This document shows, one piece after another, positions 43,271 through 51,958 of a DNA stretch of 64,000 nucleotides (its first letter is position 1; the number at the start of each line of letters is the position of its first letter). The notes beneath the pieces were generated by a model. It saw nothing but the letters and a program-made list of their open reading frames with translations. It was not told the DNA's origin and did no database searches. The stretch spans positions 1-64,000 of the forward strand of contig JAEWGT010000015.1 of the NCBI GenBank assembly GCA_023388175.1. The letters are read 5' to 3'. Both the position numbers and the translations under genes were made by a program. Source of the stretch: Pseudomonadota bacterium (GTDB lineage: Bacteria > Pseudomonadota > Alphaproteobacteria > Rhizobiales > Devosiaceae).

Positions 43271-44089
43271 TTATTTGACCGCGCCCAGCATGCCTTCAAC
43301 GAAGCGGCGCTGGAGCAGGAAGAAGATGATGAGGGTGGGCAGGGTGGTGACGATCGACCCGATCATGACGACGCCGAAATCAGGCGAATAGCCCTGAGAA
43401 AGTGTGGCAACGACAAGCGGCAGGGTCTTCATCTCATTGGTCTGCAACACGATGAGTGGCCACAGATAATTGTTCCAATGCGTCATGAAGACGATGATGG
43501 TCGCTGCTGCATAAGTGGAGCGCATCACCGGCATATAAACGAAGAGGAATATCTGCCACTCCTTCAGCCCGTCGATACGGGCAGCATCGCGCAATTCATG
43601 CGGGAATGCCTTCGTTGCCTGACGGAAGTAGAAGATGATGAAGATGGAGGCCACCGCAGGCAGAATGACCGCCTGATAGGAATTCATCAGCTTCAGGTTT
43701 GCCATCAGCATGAAGAGCGGAATCATCAGCGCCGCGAACGGCACTGAAAGCATCAGCAGCATGACGGCAAAAACGCGCTCTTTCATCCGCGAGCGGAAAA
43801 TTTCGAACCCGTAACCGGCCAGCGACGACACCAGAAGCGTCAGCACGGTGCCAAAGCCGGCGATGAAGAACGAATTGAAAAAGATGCGCGGCATGTCTGC
43901 CGAGGCGAAAAACACTTCGATGTTGCGCCAAAGCGCCTCGCCGAGCGACGACTTGCCCCGGATGATGTCGGCATTGGTATTTGTTGCGCCAACCACCATC
44001 CAGAAGAATGGGAACACCGAAACGAAGGCCGCAATGCTGAGGACCAGATAGGTCGCTGTGCGGCCAAGGATTGCGAGGGGATTGCTCAT
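43271..44089 (-). CDS. Sugar ABC transporter permease (MalG-like)
   Basis: A 272-residue CUT1 inner-membrane permease with six helices. The EAA loop, which docks to the ATPase, reads DAARIDGLKEWQIFLFVYMP near residue 190. It starts at an ATG overlapping the stop of the first permease by four bases, and is 12 bases before the ATPase gene, so the operon is tightly packed. Confidence 0.94.
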   Translation of the reverse strand: MSNPLAILGRTATYLVLSIAAFVSVFPFFWMVVGATNTNADIIRGKSSLGEALWRNIEVFFASADMPRIFFNSFFIAGFGTVLTLLVSSLAGYGFEIFRSRMKERVFAVMLLMLSVPFAALMIPLFMLMANLKLMNSYQAVILPAVASIFIIFYFRQATKAFPHELRDAARIDGLKEWQIFLFVYMPVMRSTYAAATIIVFMTHWNNYLWPLIVLQTNEMKTLPLVVATLSQGYSPDFGVVMIGSIVTTLPTLIIFFLLQRRFVEGMLGAVK

Positions 44090-44970
44090 GCGCGGCGATC
44101 CCTTGCGGCCAGAAATTGCAGGAAGCTCAGAATGGCGACCAGAACCACGATCACATAGGAGACCGTCGCAGCGTAGCCAAAGCTGGGCATGAACTTGAAG
44201 CTGAGATTGTAGATATACATCGACAGGGTCAGCGTGGAATCCGAAGGGCCGCCCTGCGTCAGCAGATTTGGCTCATCGAACAATTGCAGCGTGCCGATGG
44301 TGGAAATGACGGTGGTGAAAAGGATCACCGGCTTCAGCATGGGAACGGTGAGATACCAGAAACGCGCCCAGGCTGGCACGCCATCGATCTTGGCCGCCTC
44401 ATAGATCGAGCGGTCGATATTCTGCATGGCGGCGAGATAGAAAATCATATTGTAGCCGGTCCAGCGCCAGGTAATGGCGGAAATGACCACGACCTTGGCC
44501 CAGAACGGGTCGGCCAGCCACGGAATGGGCGCACCGATGATATGCAGGCCCATCAGCATCTGATTGATGATGCCTTCCTGCGCAAACATGGCTTTAAAGG
44601 TCACTGAATAGGCGACCAGCGAGGTCACGCAGGGCAGAAAGATCGCCGTGCGAAAGAATGAGCGGCCCCAGAGTTTGGAATCATTGAGAGCATTGGCGAA
44701 GAGCAGTGCCAGCATCAGCATGATCGGCACCTGAACGGCCAGGAAGATCAGCGTATTGGTGAGCGCCCGAAGAAAGACCGGGTCCTGCGTCAACCGGATG
44801 ATATTGGTGAGCCCGCCAAAGCTGAAGGCCATACCACGCCCGGTCTGGAAGCTCATCCAGAGCGACCACAGGATCGGGAAGATCATGAAAATTCCGAGCA
44901 GCACCAGAGCGGGCATGACAAATGCCCAGCCGTTGATCCGCTCGCCACGCGACAGATGCGATTGCGCCAT
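44086..44970 (-). CDS. Sugar ABC transporter permease (MalF-like)
   Basis: A 294-residue CUT1 permease with six helices and the EAA loop YEAAKIDGVPAWARFWYLTVP near residue 200, given here as YEAAKIDGVPAW. The ATG at 44970 is chosen, with GAGGGAG just upstream; a GTG at 44982 is in frame and also possible. It is the second gene of the operon, after two strong hairpins that follow the binding-protein gene. Confidence 0.93.
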   Translation of the reverse strand: MAQSHLSRGERINGWAFVMPALVLLGIFMIFPILWSLWMSFQTGRGMAFSFGGLTNIIRLTQDPVFLRALTNTLIFLAVQVPIMLMLALLFANALNDSKLWGRSFFRTAIFLPCVTSLVAYSVTFKAMFAQEGIINQMLMGLHIIGAPIPWLADPFWAKVVVISAITWRWTGYNMIFYLAAMQNIDRSIYEAAKIDGVPAWARFWYLTVPMLKPVILFTTVISTIGTLQLFDEPNLLTQGGPSDSTLTLSMYIYNLSFKFMPSFGYAATVSYVIVVLVAILSFLQFLAARDRRA

Positions 44971-45000
44971 TGGCTCCCTCACTTGTTCCAGAAGGCCGAC

Positions 45001-45058
45001 GAATCCGCGCCATAGGACGCGGATTCGCGGGAGGCCGGAAGAGCGTGAACTCTTCCGG
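45001..45058 (-). promoter_or_regulatory. Tandem hairpins between binding protein and permease genes
   Basis: Two nine-base perfect stems lie side by side: GAATCCGCG with CGCGGATTC (45001-45026) and CCGGAAGAG with CTCTTCCGG (45035-45058). No T tract follows on the minus strand. Such intercistronic hairpins usually protect or attenuate the message so that the binding protein is made in excess over the permeases. Confidence 0.7.
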
Positions 45059-45069
45059 TAATTCGGTGC

Positions 45070-46344
45070 TTACTGGATCTGCTGGCGAACCTGAGCGTCG
45101 ATGGCAGCGATGATTTCATCGATATTGCCACCGCTGGTGATTGCCGGGATCTGTGCGGCCACGGCAGAGTCAGCTTCGTTGGTGAAGATGCCGTAGTTCA
45201 CGGATGGGATTTCGCCGAGCCAGTCGGAGAAATTCTGCCACACCGCCTGACCGCCGAAGAACTCGTCATTGGCCTGATAGGCCTCCCCTTCGCGCGCTGC
45301 GAGGAGCGAGCCGACAGCACCCTGATTGACGAGAATCTTCTGGTAGAAGTCCACATCCTTGCCCCAGATTTCGGCGAGGAAATCAACGGCTTCGGCCTTG
45401 TTGGGCGAGGAGGCGAGGACATACCAGCTCGAACCGCCGAGATTGGATGCGTTTACCGAGCCTTCGACGCCATCGAGACGCGGAATGGGGGCAACGGCCC
45501 ATTTGCCGGACTGATCGGCATTGGCCTTGATCGTTGCGGTCATCCACACGCCCGTAAAGGTCGATGCAGTGTCGCCCGAGGTGAAGGAACCGGTATATTC
45601 GGTCCAGCCAGCAACCGGCTTGGTGATGCCCGAGGCGATCAGGCGCTGATAGGTTTCGAGGGCCGCCTTGAAGACCGGATTGTCAACGAGGGTCGGGTTG
45701 CCATCGGCATCGAAATACCAGGAACCGGCGGACTGCAGCAGAATGCGGAAGACGCCAGCGTCATTCGGATCGATCGGCAGCAGAATCTGGCCAGTCTTTT
45801 CCTTCACGTCGAGCCCGATCTCGATGAGGCGATCCCAGGTGATGTCTTCAAGGTCAGCTTCGGTATAGCCAGCTTCGCCCAGAATGTCGGAGCGATAGAA
45901 ATAGCCGGTAACACCCGAGTCGAAGGGCATGGAATAGGTCTGGCCATTCACCGTAGCCAGTTCAACCTTGTAGGGCGCGAAGCCGGAATAATCGACGGCG
46001 CTGTTCAGCGGCTCGAAGGCGCCGGGGAAGGACTGCAGATATTTCTGTGCGCCGTAATCCTCGATCAGAACGATATCGGGCAGGCCATCGGTAGTGCCCG
46101 AAGCGAGCTGGGTCTGCAGCTTCTGTTCGAGTGCGGCCTTATCGTGGTCGACCACGGTGAGCGAGAAGTCCGGATGGTTAGCGGCGTAGCGGTCGCCGGC
46201 TTCTTTCATCGTCGCGCCGTTAAAATTCGGGTCCCAGGCCCAGACGGTGATTTCGGCTGCCGAAGCAGCGGTCATACCGATGACACTGGCACTGGCCATG
46301 GCGATTGCAAGCGCGCGGGTCCACCGCGCAGAATTGGCGATCAT
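45070..46344 (-). CDS. Sugar ABC transporter substrate-binding protein
   Basis: A 424-residue periplasmic binding protein of the CUT1 class. The signal peptide ends near Ala29 (MTAASA, then AEITVWAWDPNF). The SBP family block DIVLIEDYGAQKYLQSF and the region MPFDSGVTGYFYRSDILGEAG are typical. It is first in the transport operon and divergent from the AraC regulator gene. The ligand cannot be inferred beyond a carbohydrate or polyol. Confidence 0.93.
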   Translation of the reverse strand: MIANSARWTRALAIAMASASVIGMTAASAAEITVWAWDPNFNGATMKEAGDRYAANHPDFSLTVVDHDKAALEQKLQTQLASGTTDGLPDIVLIEDYGAQKYLQSFPGAFEPLNSAVDYSGFAPYKVELATVNGQTYSMPFDSGVTGYFYRSDILGEAGYTEADLEDITWDRLIEIGLDVKEKTGQILLPIDPNDAGVFRILLQSAGSWYFDADGNPTLVDNPVFKAALETYQRLIASGITKPVAGWTEYTGSFTSGDTASTFTGVWMTATIKANADQSGKWAVAPIPRLDGVEGSVNASNLGGSSWYVLASSPNKAEAVDFLAEIWGKDVDFYQKILVNQGAVGSLLAAREGEAYQANDEFFGGQAVWQNFSDWLGEIPSVNYGIFTNEADSAVAAQIPAITSGGNIDEIIAAIDAQVRQQIQ

Positions 46345-46435
46345 GATAGTTCCTCCCTTTTCATTTGCTCTTCCTCTGAGCGCTACCTAAGCTAATGATC
46401 CGACCGAAGCCGTCGCGCTCATTGGGTATGTAGAT

Positions 46436-47362
46436 TTGGCGGAAAGTAAGATTAGTCGTACTTATTATGACCCGGCCGAAAACGGGATTGAACGCCTGCC
46501 GACGGAACTGCACATGTTCCTGTCATCGCCACTCCTGATGCGGGCCCCGCATTGGCACGCCCAGGTCGAGGTCAATTATATCGTGCGCGGCTGGGCTCAT
46601 TATAAAATGAGCAGCCATGATGCCACTTTCACTGAAGGTGACCTCGTCATGTTCTGGGGCGGGCAGCCGCATTGGCTCCAGGACGGCTCGGACGATTTGA
46701 TCTATGCCGGAGCGCATCTGCCGCTGGTGCATTTCTTCAGGCTGCGGTTGCCGCCGGAGCTGACAGCCCGGCTCATGCAGGGCGCGACGCTGCTCACCCG
46801 GGCCACGGACGCCTCCGATCCGATCAATTTCGCGCGCTGGGCGGAGTATGCGACGACGAGGGACCCGCACAAGCTCAGTGTGGCCGTCGATGAACTGCTG
46901 TTGCGTATCGAGCGCATCCGCTTTTCATCCCACTGCCTGCTGCCCGAGGCTGGCCAGAATGTCGATGCGGGCGGGCTGGATCATCACACCTCGCCCATCG
47001 TGGTGCGCATCTGCGAATATATCGCCGACAATTTCCGGGAAGATATCGACTCCTGCGATATTGCCGTGGCGGCGGACATTCATCCGAAATACGCCATGAA
47101 CGTCTTCAAGAAATCCACCGGCATGACGCTGAACGATTACGTCAATCTCATGCGCCTGTCCTATGCGCAGGCCATGCTGATGCGTGAAGGGGAGAGCGTA
47201 CTCTCCATCGCCATGGAGAGCGGCTTCGGCTCCCTCAGCGCTTTTAACAAGTCGTTCCGCAAGATCGCCGGCATGTCGCCAAGCGATTTCAGGCGGGACG
47301 TGCGCGCGCGGCCAGAAGTGCAAATGCCTGGCGGGTCCGCCTCCGGCAGCCCCTATCTCTGA
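46436..47362 (+). CDS. AraC family transcriptional regulator
   Basis: A 308-residue regulator with an N-terminal cupin sensor (about 35-150; APHWHAQVEVNYIVRGWAHY) and a C-terminal AraC helix-turn-helix (about 195-298; VAADIHPKYAMNVFKKSTG and SVLSIAMESGFGSLSAFNKS). Divergent placement to the binding-protein gene, with a 91-base spacer, makes it the likely activator of that operon. The first codon is uncertain: TTG at 46436 gives the full cupin, while the next ATG (46514) would truncate it. Confidence 0.88.
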   Translation: MAESKISRTYYDPAENGIERLPTELHMFLSSPLLMRAPHWHAQVEVNYIVRGWAHYKMSSHDATFTEGDLVMFWGGQPHWLQDGSDDLIYAGAHLPLVHFFRLRLPPELTARLMQGATLLTRATDASDPINFARWAEYATTRDPHKLSVAVDELLLRIERIRFSSHCLLPEAGQNVDAGGLDHHTSPIVVRICEYIADNFREDIDSCDIAVAADIHPKYAMNVFKKSTGMTLNDYVNLMRLSYAQAMLMREGESVLSIAMESGFGSLSAFNKSFRKIAGMSPSDFRRDVRARPEVQMPGGSASGSPYL

Positions 47363-47367
47363 TCGCC

Positions 47368-49464
47368 ATGGATCGGCGGGCCTGGGCAGCGTTCATCTTC
47401 GGCCTCGCCATGATCGCTGCACTGACGCTGTTGCGGGCCGCCGACCCATACGCTGTGCGCGTGGCCCGCGAAACCAGCTTCGATGTGTTCCAGCAATTGA
47501 AGCCCCGCGCCGCGCCGCCGGACCTGCCGATCCGCATCATCGATATCGACGAGGCCTCGCTGGCTGCGCTCGGACAATGGCCCTGGTCGCGCGAGACCAT
47601 GGCGATGATGGCGGAGCGCCTGACCGAGATGGGCGCGGCGGCCATCGTCTTCGACCTTCTGTTCAGCGAACCTGACCGCCTCTCGCCGTCGCGCTTCTCC
47701 GCCAATGGAGAGGATTACGATGCAACCTTCGCCCGTGCTCTGGCGTCGGGGCCATCCGTTGTCAGCCTGGCGCAGAGCAGCAAGGCGTCGGCCACCGATC
47801 TCGCGCCCAAATCCGGGATGGCGGTCACGGGCACCGGCATCCTGTCTCAGATTCCAGCGCTCGGCGGTGCTGCGCAACCCTTGCCGATCCTGGCCGAGGC
47901 GGCAAGGGGGCTGGGTGTCGCCAGTCTCGACCGTGACGGGGCCGCGGTGGTCCGGCGGTTGCCGCTGCTTTGGCGAAACGGCGAGGCTCTCCTGCCTGCG
48001 CTTTCAGTCGAAGCGCTAAGAATTGCTGCCAATATCTCGACGCTGGTGGTCATGGACGACACAAGCGGGGCCGGCAGCGTCGACAGTCTGCGCATCGGCG
48101 ATTTCGTCATTCCCACCGGACCGGCAGGCGATATCTGGCTCTATTACCGCAACATGCCGGCTGACCTCTATATTTCGGCGCAGCATCTGCTTTCCGACGA
48201 CTATGCCGAGTTCCAGTCGCTGATTTCTGGCCAGATCGTGCTCATTGGCGCGTCGGCCAGCGGCCTGCTGGACATTCGCACCAATACCCTCGGTGTGGCG
48301 GTGCCGGGTGTGTCGATTCACGCACAGGCGCTGGAGCAGATGCTGACCGGCACATACCTCCTGCGCGCCGATTGGGTGGGCGGGCTCGAAATGCTCATCT
48401 TTGCGCTGGCGGGCTGTGTCATCATGCTGGCGGTGACGCTGGCCGGTCCCGTGCTGGGGCTTGCGGTATCGCTTGCAGTCGCCGGTCTGCTCGTAGCGTC
48501 GAGCTGGTGGGCCTTTGCGCAGCCCGGCCTGTTGATCGATCCCAGCTTTGCCGTGTTCGGCGCGCTGGTTCTCTACGCCTCCATGGCATTTTTCCGCTTT
48601 GCCCTGACCGATTTCGACCGCCGCCGCATCCGCCGTGCTTTCGCGCATTATGTTGCCCCCTCGCTGCTCAGCCGCATCGAGGCAGATGCGAGCCTTTTGC
48701 AATTGGGTGGGGCGGAGCGCGAGCTGACGGTGATGTTCTCCGATGTGCGTAATTTCTCCGCTCTTGCGGAACGCCTGAGTCCTGCTGAACTGGTCAGCAT
48801 GCTCAATCGCCTGTTCTCCGCGCTCGGCACCGCGATCATCGATCGGCATGGGACGATCGACAAATTCATGGGTGATGCGGTGATGGCCTTTTGGAATGCC
48901 CCCGTGGATGTGGAGCAGCACGCGCTGCAGGCCTGTCATGCGGCTCTAGCCATGCGCGAGGCACTGGACGGGCTCAATGCCGGCCTGGGCGAGCCGATCT
49001 CCATCGGCGTGGGCATTGCCAGCGGCCCCGCCCTGGTGGGCAATATGGGCTTCGAGCAGCGCTTCGATTATTCCTGTATCGGCGATACCGTGAATGTTGC
49101 CAGCCGCATTGAAAGCGCCTGCAAAAGCGTCGGTTATGACATTCTGGCGACCGACGCCACGCGTGCCGCCGCCGCCGAACTCGCCTTCCTGCCGGCCGGT
49201 GCAATTGCCCTCAAGGGCATGAGCGAGCGCGAGCCGATTCACATTCTGGTCGGCGACGAGGCGATGAAATCCGGCACTGCCTTTGCCGCGCTGGAAGAAG
49301 CGCACGGTCAACTGCTGGCAGATTTCGGCGCGGGCAGGAACCATGCAGCCCCACTGGACATCTGCCTGCGCCTGTCGCTCGATATCGATGGCCGCCTCGC
49401 GCTTTTCTATGCCGCATGTCTTGAGCGCCGCGCGGATTTCGTGGCGATTGAGCCAACCGGATAG
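47368..49464 (+). CDS. CHASE2-domain adenylate/guanylate cyclase
   Basis: A 698-residue membrane class III nucleotide cyclase. After one N-terminal helix comes a periplasmic CHASE2 sensor (about 30-320), then three helices (about 330-415), then the catalytic domain. Metal-binding Asp459 (MFSDVRNFS) and Asp503 (KFMGDAVMAFW), base-selecting Lys499, and the NVASR transition-state motif are all present, so it should be active; Lys499 with Asp in GDTVN favours adenylate. The start is six bases after the AraC stop, so some co-transcription is possible. Confidence 0.9.
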   Translation: MDRRAWAAFIFGLAMIAALTLLRAADPYAVRVARETSFDVFQQLKPRAAPPDLPIRIIDIDEASLAALGQWPWSRETMAMMAERLTEMGAAAIVFDLLFSEPDRLSPSRFSANGEDYDATFARALASGPSVVSLAQSSKASATDLAPKSGMAVTGTGILSQIPALGGAAQPLPILAEAARGLGVASLDRDGAAVVRRLPLLWRNGEALLPALSVEALRIAANISTLVVMDDTSGAGSVDSLRIGDFVIPTGPAGDIWLYYRNMPADLYISAQHLLSDDYAEFQSLISGQIVLIGASASGLLDIRTNTLGVAVPGVSIHAQALEQMLTGTYLLRADWVGGLEMLIFALAGCVIMLAVTLAGPVLGLAVSLAVAGLLVASSWWAFAQPGLLIDPSFAVFGALVLYASMAFFRFALTDFDRRRIRRAFAHYVAPSLLSRIEADASLLQLGGAERELTVMFSDVRNFSALAERLSPAELVSMLNRLFSALGTAIIDRHGTIDKFMGDAVMAFWNAPVDVEQHALQACHAALAMREALDGLNAGLGEPISIGVGIASGPALVGNMGFEQRFDYSCIGDTVNVASRIESACKSVGYDILATDATRAAAAELAFLPAGAIALKGMSEREPIHILVGDEAMKSGTAFAALEEAHGQLLADFGAGRNHAAPLDICLRLSLDIDGRLALFYAACLERRADFVAIEPTG

Positions 49465-49568
49465 CCGGGCGTGGCCAGCTTTTTTGTGCCGACTACCCAC
49501 TGCCTTTTGCGGATCATAAAAATTCGGGGTTGCGCTCAATCGGCGGACTGACTATGTCTCCGCGCAGT

Positions 49569-49645
49569 CGGGGCGTAGCGCAGCCTGGTAGCGCATTTGT
49601 CTGGGGGACAAAGGGTCGTCGGTTCAAATCCGGCCGCTCCGACCA
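49569..49645 (+). tRNA. tRNA-Pro (anticodon GGG)
   Basis: A complete cloverleaf. The acceptor arm CGGGGCG pairs with CGCTCCG with one wobble. The anticodon stem TTTGT/ACAAA encloses the loop CTGGGGG, giving anticodon GGG at 49603-49605. The T-loop GTTCAAATC is standard. The CCA end is encoded (49643-49645). It reads CCC and CCU proline codons. Confidence 0.97.
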
Positions 49646-49703
49646 TTCATCCAATCGTCCGCAACGTTGGTATCCGGGCTCAACCGGCAGGCTGGAGTCG
49701 ATC

Positions 49704-50678
49704 ATGCTGTTGCAGGAGCGCGACCTTGAAGCCGCAATCCCGCTCTGGCCGCATTTGACAGGCGCCGTTCCCCGGCTCGTCAATTATTCCGAGAACCATA
49801 CCTTCCGTTTCGACGCTCCCGGTGGCGCGGCCTATATGCTGCGGGTCCATCGGCCGGATTATCAGAACAGTGCCAATATCCAGAGCGAGCTGGCATGGCT
49901 GGCGGCGCTGCGGCGCGACACCGACCTGCCGATCCCCGAGGCGATTGCCGGGGTAAATGGCGAGTATCTGCAACACTTCGCCACCCCGGATGGTGTGGTT
50001 CGACATGGCGTTCTGTTCCATCACATTGCCGGCCATGAGCCCAGTCCCGAAAGCAATCTGGTTGATCTGTTCGGAGTTCTGGGCGGTTATGCAGCGCGCC
50101 TGCATGGCCACGCCGCAAGCTGGCGGCCACCAGCCGGCTTCGAGCGTCAGGCCTGGACCGCAGCCACAATTCTGGACGCCGACGGCCTGTGGGGAGACTG
50201 GCGCCTCGCGCCCGGTGTAACGGGCGAAATCCGTCCCCTGCTTGACCGCCTCAATGCTGCGCTGTGGCGAAGGCTGGGCGATTACGGCCTCGGCCCGGAC
50301 CGCTATGGCCTCATCCACGCAGATATGCGCCTGGGCAATCTGCTGGTTGACGGCGAGGACGTCAGCCTCATCGATTTCGACGATTGCGGCCTATGCTGGT
50401 TCACTTACGATTTTGCTGCGGCGATCTCGTTCCATGAAACGCACAAGGCGGTTCCTGCGCTGCGCGCGGCATGGCTGGAAAGCTACCAGAGCGTGCGCCG
50501 CCTCGCGGCCGATGACATCGCCAGCATTGATTCCATGGTCATGCTGCGCCGCATGGCCCTTTTGGCCTGGATTGGATCGCACGCAGAAACCAGTCTGGCG
50601 CAGACGCATATGCCGGGCTTTGCCGAGGGTACAGCAGAACTCGCCGAGCGGTTTTTGAGCGGACCGCTCTGGCGCTAG
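49704..50678 (+). CDS. Aminoglycoside phosphotransferase-fold kinase
   Basis: A 324-residue APH-superfamily kinase, close in look to homoserine kinase type II or similar metabolite kinases. The catalytic loop is LIHADMRLGNLL with His205 and Asp207, and the metal-binding segment is SLIDFDDCG. The N-terminal lobe with YMLRVHRPDY has the expected ATP-binding strand. The ATG at 49704 has GGAG seven bases upstream. The substrate is unknown. Its stop lies in the CTAG (50675-50678) shared with the convergent ligase gene. Confidence 0.82.
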   Translation: MLLQERDLEAAIPLWPHLTGAVPRLVNYSENHTFRFDAPGGAAYMLRVHRPDYQNSANIQSELAWLAALRRDTDLPIPEAIAGVNGEYLQHFATPDGVVRHGVLFHHIAGHEPSPESNLVDLFGVLGGYAARLHGHAASWRPPAGFERQAWTAATILDADGLWGDWRLAPGVTGEIRPLLDRLNAALWRRLGDYGLGPDRYGLIHADMRLGNLLVDGEDVSLIDFDDCGLCWFTYDFAAAISFHETHKAVPALRAAWLESYQSVRRLAADDIASIDSMVMLRRMALLAWIGSHAETSLAQTHMPGFAEGTAELAERFLSGPLWR

Positions 50679-51958
50679 ACCAGCATCTCATCTCGTGACG
50701 CGGTGCGTCGCCGGTCTTTCCCGATGGCGCTCGACAGTCCCCAGACCAGCCCGATCAGCAGGTAAACATGTCGCCAGTGGTCGGTATCGATCAGGATGGA
50801 TTCTGCCATGACGATGACGAAGGTGGACGCGACCGGTATGGCCATCAGCCTGTAGGGGGAAGGGCGTATGACGATCTGGACGCACTTCCAGATGGTCACG
50901 CCGACCAGCAGGTAGAAAAGCAGCCCTCCGCCCCAACCATAGACGTGCAGCACCGAAACATAGACGTTGTGCGGCTCTTCGATGATGCGAAGGTTGCGGA
51001 ACTCGCCTGGCCCCAGCCCCCATGGATTTTCGAGCGCCAGCTCGTAAGCATATCCCTGCCGGCCAAAGCGTCCGGTTTCACCGCTGTCATAGTTCTGCGA
51101 GCTGGCGCGCGCTTCAAACAGATTGGCGACCGCCGGAATGGACAGAAGTCCTGCAAGCGCGATGATCAGCATGAATGCGCCAGCCAGCGACATCAGGATG
51201 ATCCGCACCTTGTCTCGTGCATTGGATTCCAGCAGGAAAACCAGAACGAGCACAAGCAGCGAGGATATGGCGAAATGGCCCCATGCTGCGCGCGAAAAGC
51301 TCACGAACACGCCGATGAACAGCACCATGTAGATGCCGCCGGATAAGATGACCTGCCGCCAGTTCTGCGCCAGCAGGACCCGCTGCAGGGCGAACATGGC
51401 CGGCAGGACCAGAAATGGGCCATAGACGTTGGGATCCTTGAAAGTGGCTTTGGCCCGGCCATAGCGCAGGAACATATCCGCGCCCGGCATCAGGCCAAGA
51501 TAGGCCAGCGTGCCGATCAGTGCGGCAATCACCGCCGCCACCGTATAGGCGCCGACGATGAGCCGCATGCGCTTTGAGGTGGCGTCGGCGATGTAATTTG
51601 CCGCGAAATACGAGGTCAGCATCAGGAAAATGGTGACCAGCGAGAAAATCAACGCCGTGCTGATTTGCGAGAACCGGACCTGAAAGACGGCAATCAGCGC
51701 GAAAGGCGTGAACAGGATCATGATGGCCAGAAGGCCCAGCGTCGAACGGTAGAGGCCCACGCCGGCAAAGACAGCGAGCGGCAACACCATGAGAAAGGTC
51801 AGTTCATAGGGGGAGGGCTCAAACAGCACGATGCTGCCGGAAAAGATCCAGAGCGCGACCATGAGGTCGAGAGCACGGGCGGCATGACGGCGCAGAAATG
51901 TCAGGCCGGGCCGTTCGGCCCCGACCAGTCCGGCATCAAAGGCGCCGATGCTGCTCAA
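50675..51958 (-). CDS. O-antigen ligase/polymerase family protein
   Basis: A 427-residue integral membrane protein with about ten to twelve helices and a large loop in the C-terminal half. The DPNVYGPFLVLP and GRFGRQGYAYELALENPWGLGPGEF blocks with EEPHNVYVS (conserved His) are typical of the Wzy/WaaL family. In this exopolysaccharide locus a Wzy-type polymerase role is more likely than O-antigen ligation. The start overlaps the upstream glycosyltransferase stop by four bases. Confidence 0.85.
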   Translation of the reverse strand: MSSIGAFDAGLVGAERPGLTFLRRHAARALDLMVALWIFSGSIVLFEPSPYELTFLMVLPLAVFAGVGLYRSTLGLLAIMILFTPFALIAVFQVRFSQISTALIFSLVTIFLMLTSYFAANYIADATSKRMRLIVGAYTVAAVIAALIGTLAYLGLMPGADMFLRYGRAKATFKDPNVYGPFLVLPAMFALQRVLLAQNWRQVILSGGIYMVLFIGVFVSFSRAAWGHFAISSLLVLVLVFLLESNARDKVRIILMSLAGAFMLIIALAGLLSIPAVANLFEARASSQNYDSGETGRFGRQGYAYELALENPWGLGPGEFRNLRIIEEPHNVYVSVLHVYGWGGGLLFYLLVGVTIWKCVQIVIRPSPYRLMAIPVASTFVIVMAESILIDTDHWRHVYLLIGLVWGLSSAIGKDRRRTASRDEMLV

